Part shown: piece by piece, positions 19,771-27,863 of the stretch
Layout: each line of letters starts with the position of its first letter
How positions within the stretch are numbered: the first letter of the stretch is position 1
From: Pleionea sediminis
GTDB taxonomy: Bacteria > Pseudomonadota > Gammaproteobacteria > Enterobacterales > Kangiellaceae
Reading direction: 5' to 3'
NCBI RefSeq assembly: GCF_007570825.1
Contig: NZ_SUNB01000001.1
Span: forward strand, 62,001 to 126,000
DNA: 64,000 nucleotides
The notes under the pieces: model-generated
Database searches by the model: none
What the model saw: only the letters and a program-made list of their open reading frames with translations
Told to the model about the DNA's origin: nothing
Position numbers and translations under genes: made by a program

Positions 19771-21408
19771 ATGATTAAACACATTGTTTACCTTACGTTC
19801 TTTTGCTTTTTATTAACTTCTTGTAAAACCCTGATTCCTCACAGTGGGACCAACCATTCCGACACATCATCGGAAGAAGGTGTTTTAGCAGACCAGACAC
19901 TTAAAACCGAGCCTTTGAGCGATTTCACGCTGGAAGAAAAAAGCATAAGCGACCAAGACGTTGAATTAATGTCGGTAGATGATTTGCAAAGTGACGTTGC
20001 CGAATCCAATAATTTATGGTGGTTAATTCGTAAAGACTTCAACTTGCCGACTCCCGAAAAAAAGAGACTCATCTGGCAAAGAAACTGGTACGCCAAACAT
20101 CCTTCATATATTGAACGAGTTACTGAGCGAGCAACACCCTATCTTTATCACATTGTAGAACAACTCAAATCACGAAAAATGCCAATGGAGCTCGCATTGC
20201 TTCCCATTGTTGAAAGTGCCTTTGATCCATTTGCTTATTCACACGGCCGAGCTTCAGGAATGTGGCAATTTATCCCAGCAACCGGTAAACGTTTTGGTCT
20301 TGATCAAAACTGGTGGTACGACGGTCGACGAGATGTTTATTACTCAACCATTGCTGCGTTAGATTACTTAGAATATTTACATAAGCGGTTTGATGGCGAT
20401 TGGTTGCACGCCGTTGCCGCCTATAATTCAGGTGAAGGCAATGTCATTAAAGCCATTCGAAAAAATAAACGTCGTAACAAACCCACCGATTTTTGGTCAT
20501 TAGATTTACCCAGAGAAACCGAAGCCTATGTGCCAAAATTGTTAGCGTTGGCCGATCTTTTAGCACGCAATGATACTTTTGGACTAACCTGGACTCCTAT
20601 CGATAACTCGCCCTACTTTGCAAAAGTAACGGTCGACTCTCAAATCGACTTAATTGTTGCTGCAGAACTCGCAGATATCGATATGGATGAGTTCTACACA
20701 TTAAATCCAGGCTTCAATCATTGGGCAACGGAGCCTAAACAGGCAACCGATATTTTAGTTCCGGTGAGTCAAAAAGAGATTTTTAAAACAGCTCTTGAAA
20801 ATACTCCCGCTGAACAACGCATTGCTTTTAAACGTTACACAATACAATCGGGCGATAGCCTGCTTAGCTTGTCGAAAAAATTCAACACGACCGTTGCTCT
20901 TTTAAAAAGTACCAACAATATTCGCGGTAATGTTATACGAGCAGGCAAAGCCTTGCTAATACCAACAGCCTCTTATAAATCTGGAAGCTACGTTAAAAGC
21001 AAAAACAATCGATTGACGGCCAAGCAAAATCGAAAACGCTCTGGGCAAAAGAAGGACATTAGAGTCCGACGCGGCGATTCATTTTGGTCATTATCTCGCG
21101 AATACAAAGTCGGCATTCGGGAACTTGCTGCCTGGAACAGTATGGCTCCAACGGATCCACTCAAAATTGGTCAAAAGTTGGTTGTTTGGACAGAAAGTCC
21201 AACCGTAGCGCATGACAAAGCAAGCATCAAAAATAAAACTCGTAAAATTCGCTACAAAGTAAGGCGTGGTGACTCGATAGCTCGTATTGCAGGTAAATTT
21301 CGTGTTCGAGTATCTGATGTTGTGCGTTGGAATAGAATCAATCCAGAAAAATATTTGCAACCGGGTCAACGTCTAACTTTGTATGTCGATATCACTCGAC
21401 AACATTAA
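19771..21408 (+). CDS. mltD: Membrane-bound lytic murein transglycosylase D
   Basis: 545 residues from the ATG at 19771 (a TTG two codons earlier is less likely). The lipoprotein signal ends at FLLTSC, giving an outer-membrane anchor. The SLT domain (about 115-260) carries the catalytic glutamate in LPIVESAFDPFAYS and the family block GRASGMWQFIPATG. Three LysM peptidoglycan-binding modules follow at about 350-395, 427-470 and 490-535. The enzyme cleaves glycan strands to 1,6-anhydromuropeptides. It has its own promoter (19664-19692), so it need not depend on gloB. Confidence 0.95.
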   Translation: MIKHIVYLTFFCFLLTSCKTLIPHSGTNHSDTSSEEGVLADQTLKTEPLSDFTLEEKSISDQDVELMSVDDLQSDVAESNNLWWLIRKDFNLPTPEKKRLIWQRNWYAKHPSYIERVTERATPYLYHIVEQLKSRKMPMELALLPIVESAFDPFAYSHGRASGMWQFIPATGKRFGLDQNWWYDGRRDVYYSTIAALDYLEYLHKRFDGDWLHAVAAYNSGEGNVIKAIRKNKRRNKPTDFWSLDLPRETEAYVPKLLALADLLARNDTFGLTWTPIDNSPYFAKVTVDSQIDLIVAAELADIDMDEFYTLNPGFNHWATEPKQATDILVPVSQKEIFKTALENTPAEQRIAFKRYTIQSGDSLLSLSKKFNTTVALLKSTNNIRGNVIRAGKALLIPTASYKSGSYVKSKNNRLTAKQNRKRSGQKKDIRVRRGDSFWSLSREYKVGIRELAAWNSMAPTDPLKIGQKLVVWTESPTVAHDKASIKNKTRKIRYKVRRGDSIARIAGKFRVRVSDVVRWNRINPEKYLQPGQRLTLYVDITRQH

Positions 21409-21466
21409 AAACTGTTGTATTAACTTAAATTATTAATGGTACTGCAACACTCAAGACTGAGTTAAG

Positions 21467-21757
21467 CTATTCTGTTGGGCGTGTTTCAAAAGATTCAAAC
21501 TCATCTTTTGATTCGCACCAGCTGACATTAATATCTTCGACACTTGCATTTTCAGGGCCTCGCTGACACCATTGCATCAACTGCTGAAGTAACATTGCAT
21601 CACCTTCAGCAATTAACTCTACCCTTCCATCACTCAAATTTCTTACCCAACCATTCAGTCCAAGTTGTGTTGCCTTTTCTTGAGTGCTGGCGCGATACCA
21701 AACCCCTTGTACAACGCCAGAAATATAAGCGTGAACTCTTTTATTAGGTTCAGTCAT
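21467..21757 (-). CDS. acyP: Acylphosphatase
   Basis: 96 residues. Small ferredoxin-like enzyme that hydrolyses acyl phosphates. Both active-site residues are visible: Arg22 in VVQGVWYR (phosphate loop) and Asn40 in NGWVRN. It converges on mltD with a 58-nt gap lacking a clear terminator. It is separated from amrA by 137 nt of AT-rich sequence with no visible feature, so membership in the amrBA transcript is possible but unproven. Confidence 0.95.
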   Translation of the reverse strand: MTEPNKRVHAYISGVVQGVWYRASTQEKATQLGLNGWVRNLSDGRVELIAEGDAMLLQQLMQWCQRGPENASVEDINVSWCESKDEFESFETRPTE

Positions 21758-21894
21758 TAAGTCAGCCCTCTTCTAATTTCGGTTTTCATCTCTTATTCAA
21801 TTTTAAAAGCCATTGAACCACCAGTCTAAACTATTTTTATTAAATAATGACAGCTAAGCCTGACAAATATTTTTATAATGACTTTACTGAGTGA

Positions 21895-22467
21895 CTACAT
21901 CTCAGAAAAAGAATCAGTTTGGTACACTTCAAAACTCATGCCTTCACTCCAGTAAGTTGGAGGAAATCCAGCTTTTACTTTTAACTGAGACAAAAATTCA
22001 CGAGGCTCTACCAAAGACTCCCAAACACTGGGTAAAAATGTAGCATGATGTACTCCTTCTTTTAGAGTCAATCCGTCAACACCTGGCTTTAATCGGGATA
22101 ATAATTCAGTTTCATCACTGACTGAAATGGCAATGGGTTCTGATAAAACTGAAATACTAAATTGAATTTGCTTCAACTCTTCATTTGCAACGCTCGGAAA
22201 TCGAGGGTCTTGAAATGCTGCCGAGTAAGCATTCTTTGACACGTCAATCACCAATGGATTAATCGCTTGCAGATGTCCGATGCACCCTCTTAATTTTTGT
22301 TGCTGATACAATGTGACAAAACTAGCAGCAGGCTGCTGAAGATTGCTCGAGTAATTATCCAGCTCAGCATTAAATTGATCACCAAACTTAAGAAAATATT
22401 CTACGCTTTGTCGGGCCACCTTTAGCAAATTGTTTTTATCATCAGCAGAGAGATTAATAACAGACAT
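21895..22467 (-). CDS. amrA: AmmeMemoRadiSam system protein A (AMMECR1 family)
   Basis: 190 residues from the ATG at 22467. The longer frame (start at 22488) would overlap amrB further and adds a non-conserved MLLVMAL segment. The AMMECR1 hallmark LRGCIGHLQ is present, followed by FQDPRFPSVANEEL and a C-terminal block (FLSQLKVKAGFPPTYW). AMMECR1 is conserved from archaea to humans with no settled biochemical function. It overlaps amrB by 14 nt on the same strand and faces away from amrS. The three together form the AmmeMemoRadiSam set. Confidence 0.92.
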   Translation of the reverse strand: MSVINLSADDKNNLLKVARQSVEYFLKFGDQFNAELDNYSSNLQQPAASFVTLYQQQKLRGCIGHLQAINPLVIDVSKNAYSAAFQDPRFPSVANEELKQIQFSISVLSEPIAISVSDETELLSRLKPGVDGLTLKEGVHHATFLPSVWESLVEPREFLSQLKVKAGFPPTYWSEGMSFEVYQTDSFSEM

Positions 22468-23251
22468 AAGCGCCATAACCAACAACACGCGACTTGTCGC
22501 CCGCAGTATCTCCCGAATTTTTCAATTCAACACAATCGACGTGCCAACCTTGTTGCTGAGAAAATAACAAAAGTCCACTTATTGGTCGGCAACCGCATGC
22601 TTCGTTTCCTGTGAGCTGAGCATTCATGTCACAAATTTTTTGGCTAGTAAAACGATCTTTTTCAACCGCCTCGTCATAGGGTAAATAGTGACTTAAATCG
22701 CTGCTTACAACAATTAAGTCACCCGGCCGCCACAAGGCATCAAGAACGAGACGCACTTGTTCAGGAGAGGCGTCACCAACCAACAGTGGAACAATGGCGA
22801 CTTCATCACCCAACACATTTTGAATGAAAGGTAATTGGACCTCCAGGCAATGCTCATCACGATGAGCAAATGAAGAACCTTCAATCAAACCTTGCTGTTC
22901 CAATTTTTCCAGCGCTTCGATATCAACTTTAATATTGCCCAAAGGCGTTTCGAAAAATTGACATTGCGCATGAACAATTCCTTTAAATGGTACTCGATGT
23001 GCTGGACCTAAAAGAATAATGCGATTAAAGGAATCATGATTTTGATAAAGGTAACGATAAACTTTACCGGCGACTGCACCCGAGTAAATGTAACCCGCAT
23101 GTGGAGCAATTATCGCTTTTACCGAATTATCATATTGGTTTTTTCCAGTCTCGACTGAGTTGGAGGAAAGAAATTTTTTTACTTCCTGTCGAAGTAAATC
23201 TGCCTGATCGGGATAAAACATACCAGCAACAGCCGGATGACGAGCTCTCAT
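22454..23251 (-). CDS. amrB: AmmeMemoRadiSam system protein B (MEMO1 family)
   Basis: 265 residues. The MEMO fold resembles extradiol dioxygenases. Visible motifs are RHPAVAGMFYP at the N-terminus, IIAPHAGYIYSGAVAGKVY, LLGPAHRVPF and VVSSDLSHYLPYD, which supply the histidines of the putative metal or substrate site. Human MEMO1 has been reported to bind iron or copper; bacterial function is unknown. A strong Shine-Dalgarno (AAGGAGA, 4 nt before the ATG) fixes the start. It is divergent from amrS across a 94-bp gap. Confidence 0.93.
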   Translation of the reverse strand: MRARHPAVAGMFYPDQADLLRQEVKKFLSSNSVETGKNQYDNSVKAIIAPHAGYIYSGAVAGKVYRYLYQNHDSFNRIILLGPAHRVPFKGIVHAQCQFFETPLGNIKVDIEALEKLEQQGLIEGSSFAHRDEHCLEVQLPFIQNVLGDEVAIVPLLVGDASPEQVRLVLDALWRPGDLIVVSSDLSHYLPYDEAVEKDRFTSQKICDMNAQLTGNEACGCRPISGLLLFSQQQGWHVDCVELKNSGDTAGDKSRVVGYGAYVCY

Positions 23252-23345
23252 TCGGTCTCCTTGAAATCGCCAAAATGATCACTATTAATAACTATAGGAC
23301 GAAGTTTATATATTTTCGACTTCGCCAACAGAAAAAGGTATTCCT

Positions 23346-24434
23346 ATGACAACGGTATCTACTCAATATTGGCACGCGATTGACTCGGGTAAACACCGTG
23401 GAAAAATACAATGTGATCTGTGTCCGAGATTTTGTCAACTCAGCGAGGGTCAACGAGGCTTATGTTACGTTAGAGGCCGAGAAGATGATCAGGTCAAGCT
23501 TTTCAGTTATGGACGCTCGTCCGGGTTTTGTATTGATCCTATAGAAAAGAAGCCTTTAAATCACTTTTATCCAGGTTCCTCTGTTCTCTCTTTCGGTACA
23601 GCAGGTTGCAATTTAGCATGCAAATTTTGCCAAAACTGGGATATGAGTAAATCTCGAGAAATGGATACTTTAGCTTCCGCAGCCAGTCCGGAGCAAATAG
23701 CGCGCGCTGCCAAAAACTTCGACTGTAATTCAGTTGCCTACACGTATAACGACCCGGTTATTTTTTTAGAGTATGCCAGAGATACGGCCATTGCTTGTAA
23801 GGAGCAAAATATAAATAGTGTTGCGGTCACCGCAGGCTATATTACAGAGCCGGCAAGAAAAGAATTTTTCCAGTACATGGATGCGGTTAACGTCGATTTA
23901 AAAGCCTTCACCGATGAGTTTTATCTCAAGTTATGCGGTGCACACCTGAACAATGTACTGGATACGCTCAATTATATTTATCACGAAACCCAATGCTGGC
24001 TTGAAATAACGACATTACTCATTCCAGAAAAAAATGATTCAAATAAGGAGATTAATGAGCTTTCAGAATGGATTATGAAAAATCTTGGCCCTGATGTGCC
24101 TCTTCACTTTTCTGCATTTCATCCCGACTGGAAAATGAAAGATATTCCAGCCACACCGGCTGAAACACTAACTCGAGCGCGAGACATTGCGATTAAGAAC
24201 GGACTTAACTACGTTTATACTGGGAATGTGCATGATACTTTGGGCAGCAGTACCTACTGCCCATCTTGCAATAAAAAACTTATAGAGAGAGATTGGTACG
24301 AGCTGGGTGAGTGGCACCTTGAGAAAGGTTCTTGCCAATACTGTGGAACAGCAATTGCCGGACATTTTAAAAATGAATCAGGTACTTTTGGCGCTCGCCG
24401 AATTCCTCTATTTAACTATTTTAACAAACACTAA
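23346..24434 (+). CDS. amrS: AmmeMemoRadiSam system radical SAM enzyme
   Basis: 362 residues related to pyruvate-formate-lyase activating enzymes. The radical SAM cluster motif is CNLACKFC (Cx3Cx2C), preceded by an N-terminal Cys cluster (CDLCPRFCQ) and followed by a C-terminal zinc-ribbon-like pair (YCPSC and CQYC). The enzyme should cleave SAM reductively to generate a radical; its target is unknown, but the genetic link to AmrA and AmrB makes them the obvious partners. Its stop codon overlaps the converging DUF3570 stop by 3-4 nt, so no terminator separates them. Confidence 0.93.
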   Translation: MTTVSTQYWHAIDSGKHRGKIQCDLCPRFCQLSEGQRGLCYVRGREDDQVKLFSYGRSSGFCIDPIEKKPLNHFYPGSSVLSFGTAGCNLACKFCQNWDMSKSREMDTLASAASPEQIARAAKNFDCNSVAYTYNDPVIFLEYARDTAIACKEQNINSVAVTAGYITEPARKEFFQYMDAVNVDLKAFTDEFYLKLCGAHLNNVLDTLNYIYHETQCWLEITTLLIPEKNDSNKEINELSEWIMKNLGPDVPLHFSAFHPDWKMKDIPATPAETLTRARDIAIKNGLNYVYTGNVHDTLGSSTYCPSCNKKLIERDWYELGEWHLEKGSCQYCGTAIAGHFKNESGTFGARRIPLFNYFNKH

Positions 24435-25597
24435 TACCAGATCGAAAAGAATAAGCGCGTCACTGTTGCGTCATAAGCAAACAAAGGCTCTTGACCAACA
24501 GCAAACTCACCCGGATTAGTATCATGGACTAACACGTTTCTAAAATTATCAAATTCAAATTCAAAATAATCAACAAATAAATTCACACTAAATTTTTTAA
24601 ACATTGTGCTGTCTTTAAATTCTCTTTCATAACTCACGCCCACCCCGATAGAAAAGTCAGAAAAAGAGCTCATTTCTTTGTCCCGAGCGACAAACTCGGT
24701 ATTTTGTGCTGGATTTGTTGGATCGATCAAATCTCGATAAAACTCAGCTTGTGTTTGATCATAAACTCGATATTTCCCTTCAAAGATCCAATGCTCTCCA
24801 TAAGGATGAACATAACCAATCTCATAGTTAGTCGCACTGATGTCCCATGTGTCCGAAAACACTCTGGCTTGCACCGAAAATGAAGCACGATAGGGCAGAT
24901 AATACATTGATCGAATCGAAAATGCAGAGCTAGTCCGTGTTTCGGGATACACCTCTGATTGATACCGAAATCCTCTCCCTTCAGCGGGATCCAAATATCG
25001 GACAACACGATAAGGATTATTTAAAAAGCCTTGATCAGTAACTGTCTCGAAACCAAAGCTGGCTATCCAATTTTTGGTTAATACTTGTGTCCAATCAAGT
25101 TTATAATTCTGACGATCGGCCTTCCGCTCAAAGTCCGGATCGCCGGTTTTCATAACCGTGTCCCAACCTCGAGAATATCCAATTGATAGTGTCGACAAAT
25201 CACCAAAAAAGTCTTGCGTCACACCTAAATATGCCGTGTTCGCCAGATAATCATTTTCTTTACTTCGTGTAAATGCGGTGCTAATGGTTGTTTTGTTCGT
25301 TAAGTAATCCAGTCCGAAACTGAATTCTTTACGCCGCTCAAGATAGGGACTCGCATTTGCTAAAACATCAATTGATGCAGCACTTACATTATCAATATAG
25401 TAATTCGCAGACGCAGAAAATTTTTCAAGAAATGACTTGCGGACTAAGACAGAGGGTCCATCAATGACCATACCACCACCTTCGTAGCGGTGATACATCG
25501 CATCAGCTCGATCTTCTGGCAGTACAGCAGACATGCTCGGGAATACCCAAACACTGAGAAGAAGAAGTAAAAATTTTAACTGGGTTAAAAACGGCAT
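24431..25597 (-). CDS. DUF3570 outer-membrane beta-barrel-like protein
   Basis: 388 residues from the ATG at 25597, chosen because a GA-rich Shine-Dalgarno precedes it and a signal peptide follows (MPFLTQLKFLLLLLSVWVF, cleaved near MSA). A frame running further upstream to 25684 overlaps the DUF4266 gene and is not credible. The mature protein is all beta: alternating aromatic strands (NYYIDNVSAASIDVLANASP; FSASANYYI) end in an aromatic C-terminus (LFFSIWY), as outer-membrane barrels do. DUF3570 usually accompanies DUF4266 and a TlpA thioredoxin, as here. Function unknown. It is the last gene of the leftward redox operon. Confidence 0.82.
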   Translation of the reverse strand: MPFLTQLKFLLLLLSVWVFPSMSAVLPEDRADAMYHRYEGGGMVIDGPSVLVRKSFLEKFSASANYYIDNVSAASIDVLANASPYLERRKEFSFGLDYLTNKTTISTAFTRSKENDYLANTAYLGVTQDFFGDLSTLSIGYSRGWDTVMKTGDPDFERKADRQNYKLDWTQVLTKNWIASFGFETVTDQGFLNNPYRVVRYLDPAEGRGFRYQSEVYPETRTSSAFSIRSMYYLPYRASFSVQARVFSDTWDISATNYEIGYVHPYGEHWIFEGKYRVYDQTQAEFYRDLIDPTNPAQNTEFVARDKEMSSFSDFSIGVGVSYEREFKDSTMFKKFSVNLFVDYFEFEFDNFRNVLVHDTNPGEFAVGQEPLFAYDATVTRLFFSIWY

Positions 25598-25613
25598 AGT
25601 TTCTCTTTCTAAC

Positions 25614-25838
25614 TTAGTTACACCCACAACCACCGCCGGAACCACCTTCCGCACCACGAGCAGCCTCACGCGCCTGAAATACATGGTGCATATAATTGAC
25701 CGCTATCCCATCTCGGCTAAAGCTCATAATAGGATCAGCTAAATTATCACGTTCGTAAGGCTTAACCCAAGGTTCGATCGCACATGACGTGAGACCGAAC
25801 ATTGGGATAAATATAATAAGTGATTTAAATTTATTCAC
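25614..25838 (-). CDS. DUF4266 small lipoprotein with Cys-Gly-Cys tail
   Basis: 74 residues from a GTG start. The lipobox is FGLTSC (Cys19), giving a mature lipoprotein of about 55 residues. The conserved core is WVKPYERDNLADPIM and the tail is very Gly-rich, ending GGGCGCN. The CGC pair could form a disulfide, bind metal or be the substrate of the neighbouring TlpA thioredoxin; this is inference. It lies 3 nt after tlpA and 16 nt before the DUF3570 gene. From memory, DUF4266/DUF3570 pairs are seen near ApbE flavin transferases in other genomes; no apbE is present in this window. Confidence 0.85.
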   Translation of the reverse strand: MNKFKSLIIFIPMFGLTSCAIEPWVKPYERDNLADPIMSFSRDGIAVNYMHHVFQAREAARGAEGGSGGGCGCN

Positions 25839-25841
25839 TAA

Positions 25842-26336
25842 TTATTCTCGCATTAGTTTTTTCATTAATCGCTTGTATTCATTTTCATCGCCAGGTTTGT
25901 AACCCCGATGTAAAAATCGCATATTGCCTTCACGATCAACGAGAACCGTGCTTGGCATAGCATCAACGTCATACATTTCACTAACTTTGTTGGTATTATC
26001 ATAAAGGATAGGGAAAGAAACTGGCACTTCTTTTAAATAGCCGGCAGCTTTAGAGGAGTCTTCTTCCACGTTAACTCCAAGTAAAACAAATCCAAGATTT
26101 TTATACTTGTCATAGAACTTGTCTAAAAGAGGCATTTCCTGGCGACAAGGTCCGCACCAACTTGCCCAGAAGTTGATCATGACTACATTACCACGTAATT
26201 CACTTAATTTTACATTTTCGCCAGTCATACTTTTTAAAGTAAAATCCGGCGCAGGTTTATTAAGTTCCTTCGCATTAACCGTTACAGCCAACACGACCAT
26301 TGCTAAAGCAACAAACAGTTGATTAAATATTTTCAT
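25842..26336 (-). CDS. TlpA-family periplasmic thioredoxin-like protein
   Basis: 164 residues with an Sec signal peptide (about 1-22, ending TVNA). The AhpC/TSA-redoxin fold has the active site WCGPC (Cys61, Cys64) and the cis-Pro loop AMPSTVLVDREG. TlpA/ResA-like proteins reduce disulfides in the periplasm, commonly in apocytochrome c heme motifs or other client proteins. Five CxxCH sites are encoded in this divergent cluster, so heme-motif reduction is one option and the CGC tail of the adjacent DUF4266 protein another. It is in the middle of the leftward operon, 16 nt after the beta-barrel gene. Confidence 0.92.
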   Translation of the reverse strand: MKIFNQLFVALAMVVLAVTVNAKELNKPAPDFTLKSMTGENVKLSELRGNVVMINFWASWCGPCRQEMPLLDKFYDKYKNLGFVLLGVNVEEDSSKAAGYLKEVPVSFPILYDNTNKVSEMYDVDAMPSTVLVDREGNMRFLHRGYKPGDENEYKRLMKKLMRE

Positions 26337-26352
26337 AACATTTACCTACTCG

Positions 26353-27015
26353 TTAAAAGAATACTGAAAGTGAAAAACTAAATTCTAAATTATGGGTGGC
26401 TTTTACTTCGCCAACGGGATACTCAGTATTAAATTGATGATTGCGCGTATCCACTGAAAATGCCAGCCAGTCGTTTATTAACGCGCGATATCCTGCGCCA
26501 TAAACAAAAGTAAATTCTTTATTGTCCAAAAAGGAAGTATTTCCTGCACCAATCACAAAATAAAAAGATGTATTAATCGCTACATCATCGCGCCAGAAAG
26601 CTTCGCCCGGTAAAATATTCCAGCCTAAATTAATATCGTAATACTGAAAATCTTTATCGTTAGAAATTACCGCATTCCCTGGGAACAATTCTTCGGCACT
26701 TGATAAGCCAGCTTTTGCAGAACCAGCACTAGCCTGCAAAAAGAAATCTTCATTTATAAAATAATTAAATCGAATCCCATAGAGCTCTGACGCTCCAAAA
26801 TCTTCAATCGCGAGCGAACCAAAAAACACGCCCACTTCAAAATCTTCATCATCGATCAATGCTTCATTGATCTGTTGCCGCTCAAGCTCAGGATCGTAAA
26901 TCTTGTTGGGTTCGTTTGCTGGCGCTTTTTCTTCAGCTGCCTGAACAAACCCAAAAACTGCGATGCTAGCGATAAGAGCTATGTTTAAAAAAATACGCTG
27001 AATCCAATTGTCCAT
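26353..27015 (-). CDS. Outer-membrane beta-barrel protein
   Basis: 220 residues. The signal peptide is about 1-27 (ending VQAAEE), followed by a short charged linker (YDPELERQQINEALIDDEDF). The rest is an eight-strand-like barrel with a classical C-terminal aromatic signature (LEFSFSLSVFF) for BAM recognition. It resembles the OMP_b-brl / OMP_myx group of small barrels. The start overlaps the end of the SH3-barrel gene by 31 nt, so the two are translationally linked. The two barrels look like diverged paralogues (similar EVG...DFG opening and SVFF end). Confidence 0.8.
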   Translation of the reverse strand: MDNWIQRIFLNIALIASIAVFGFVQAAEEKAPANEPNKIYDPELERQQINEALIDDEDFEVGVFFGSLAIEDFGASELYGIRFNYFINEDFFLQASAGSAKAGLSSAEELFPGNAVISNDKDFQYYDINLGWNILPGEAFWRDDVAINTSFYFVIGAGNTSFLDNKEFTFVYGAGYRALINDWLAFSVDTRNHQFNTEYPVGEVKATHNLEFSFSLSVFF

Positions 27016-27848
27016 TCTTCTATTCTTTCGTTAGTTTCTTGAGTTGTTAATATTGCGTAATTTCGATATTCGAATCGAAATAAGAACTTATCGCTAATGT
27101 AGCTTTTTAATCCACCCGTAACAAATACGGTTTCATCACTTCTATCAACTTCCTGAACAATCGCCGCACTCGGTATAACTTTAACAACACCGCCGCCAAT
27201 TCCAAAATACGGACTGTATTTCCATTCAGGAAATGGGCTATTGGTCACATTAACGGTCGTTTGTCGCACTTCTGAAAAGTCACCAATGCCTTGCCCGATG
27301 ACTATTTCACCAGCAAGATTTTGCGTAAACTGCCATGCGCCACTGACTCCCAAAACATTAGCACCACCGAAATCGCCGACTCGAAATCCAATTTCTAAAT
27401 CTCTCTCAGCAAAGTCTCGTTCATTATAAGTTGTGAACTCAACATCAGTACCGTCTGGATTTTTGGTCTTTAAAATCGCATCAAGCGTTATCCAGCCTTC
27501 TTTGCCTTCTTTAGAAATTACATGAAACCAATTGTATTTGCGTCTGACTATCCACAAAGATTCTTTTTGTTCAACAATATGAAAAATGGGATAACCCCGA
27601 CCGGCACCTGTATGAATATTGATAAAAGGTTCGGCAACCACGACCCGTTGATACTCAGCAAGTCGAGTTTTTAGCTCTTGTTCTTTAAGCAGTGACTCTT
27701 CGCGAGTCAGGCCCTCAGCAGAATACAATGATGTGCTAAAAGCTATTAAAAGAGTAGCACTCAACAGCTGTCGACCAATACCAGCAATCACTTTTTTCTC
27801 TGCAATGAAACGCCGGCCCTCAAAAAGCCGGCAAATATGATGTATCAA
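26985..27848 (-). CDS. SH3-domain outer-membrane beta-barrel protein
   Basis: Up to 287 residues. A signal peptide (ending LYSAEG) is followed by a helical segment and a bacterial SH3 domain (about 72-120: FINIHTGAGRGYPIFHIV, then GKEGWITLDAI), which usually binds peptidoglycan or peptides. A small beta-barrel follows, ending WTIGFSVFF. The start is uncertain: TTG at 27848 has a good AGGAA site 15 nt past the upstream gene, whereas GTG at 27791 follows AGAGA and gives a more ordinary signal peptide. A small GC hairpin (27812-27832) lies between them. Likely role: a periplasm-to-outer-membrane component of the heme cluster. Confidence 0.78.
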   Translation of the reverse strand: MIHHICRLFEGRRFIAEKKVIAGIGRQLLSATLLIAFSTSLYSAEGLTREESLLKEQELKTRLAEYQRVVVAEPFINIHTGAGRGYPIFHIVEQKESLWIVRRKYNWFHVISKEGKEGWITLDAILKTKNPDGTDVEFTTYNERDFAERDLEIGFRVGDFGGANVLGVSGAWQFTQNLAGEIVIGQGIGDFSEVRQTTVNVTNSPFPEWKYSPYFGIGGGVVKVIPSAAIVQEVDRSDETVFVTGGLKSYISDKFLFRFEYRNYAILTTQETNERIEEWTIGFSVFF

Positions 27849-27863
27849 ACTGGATTCCTATTT

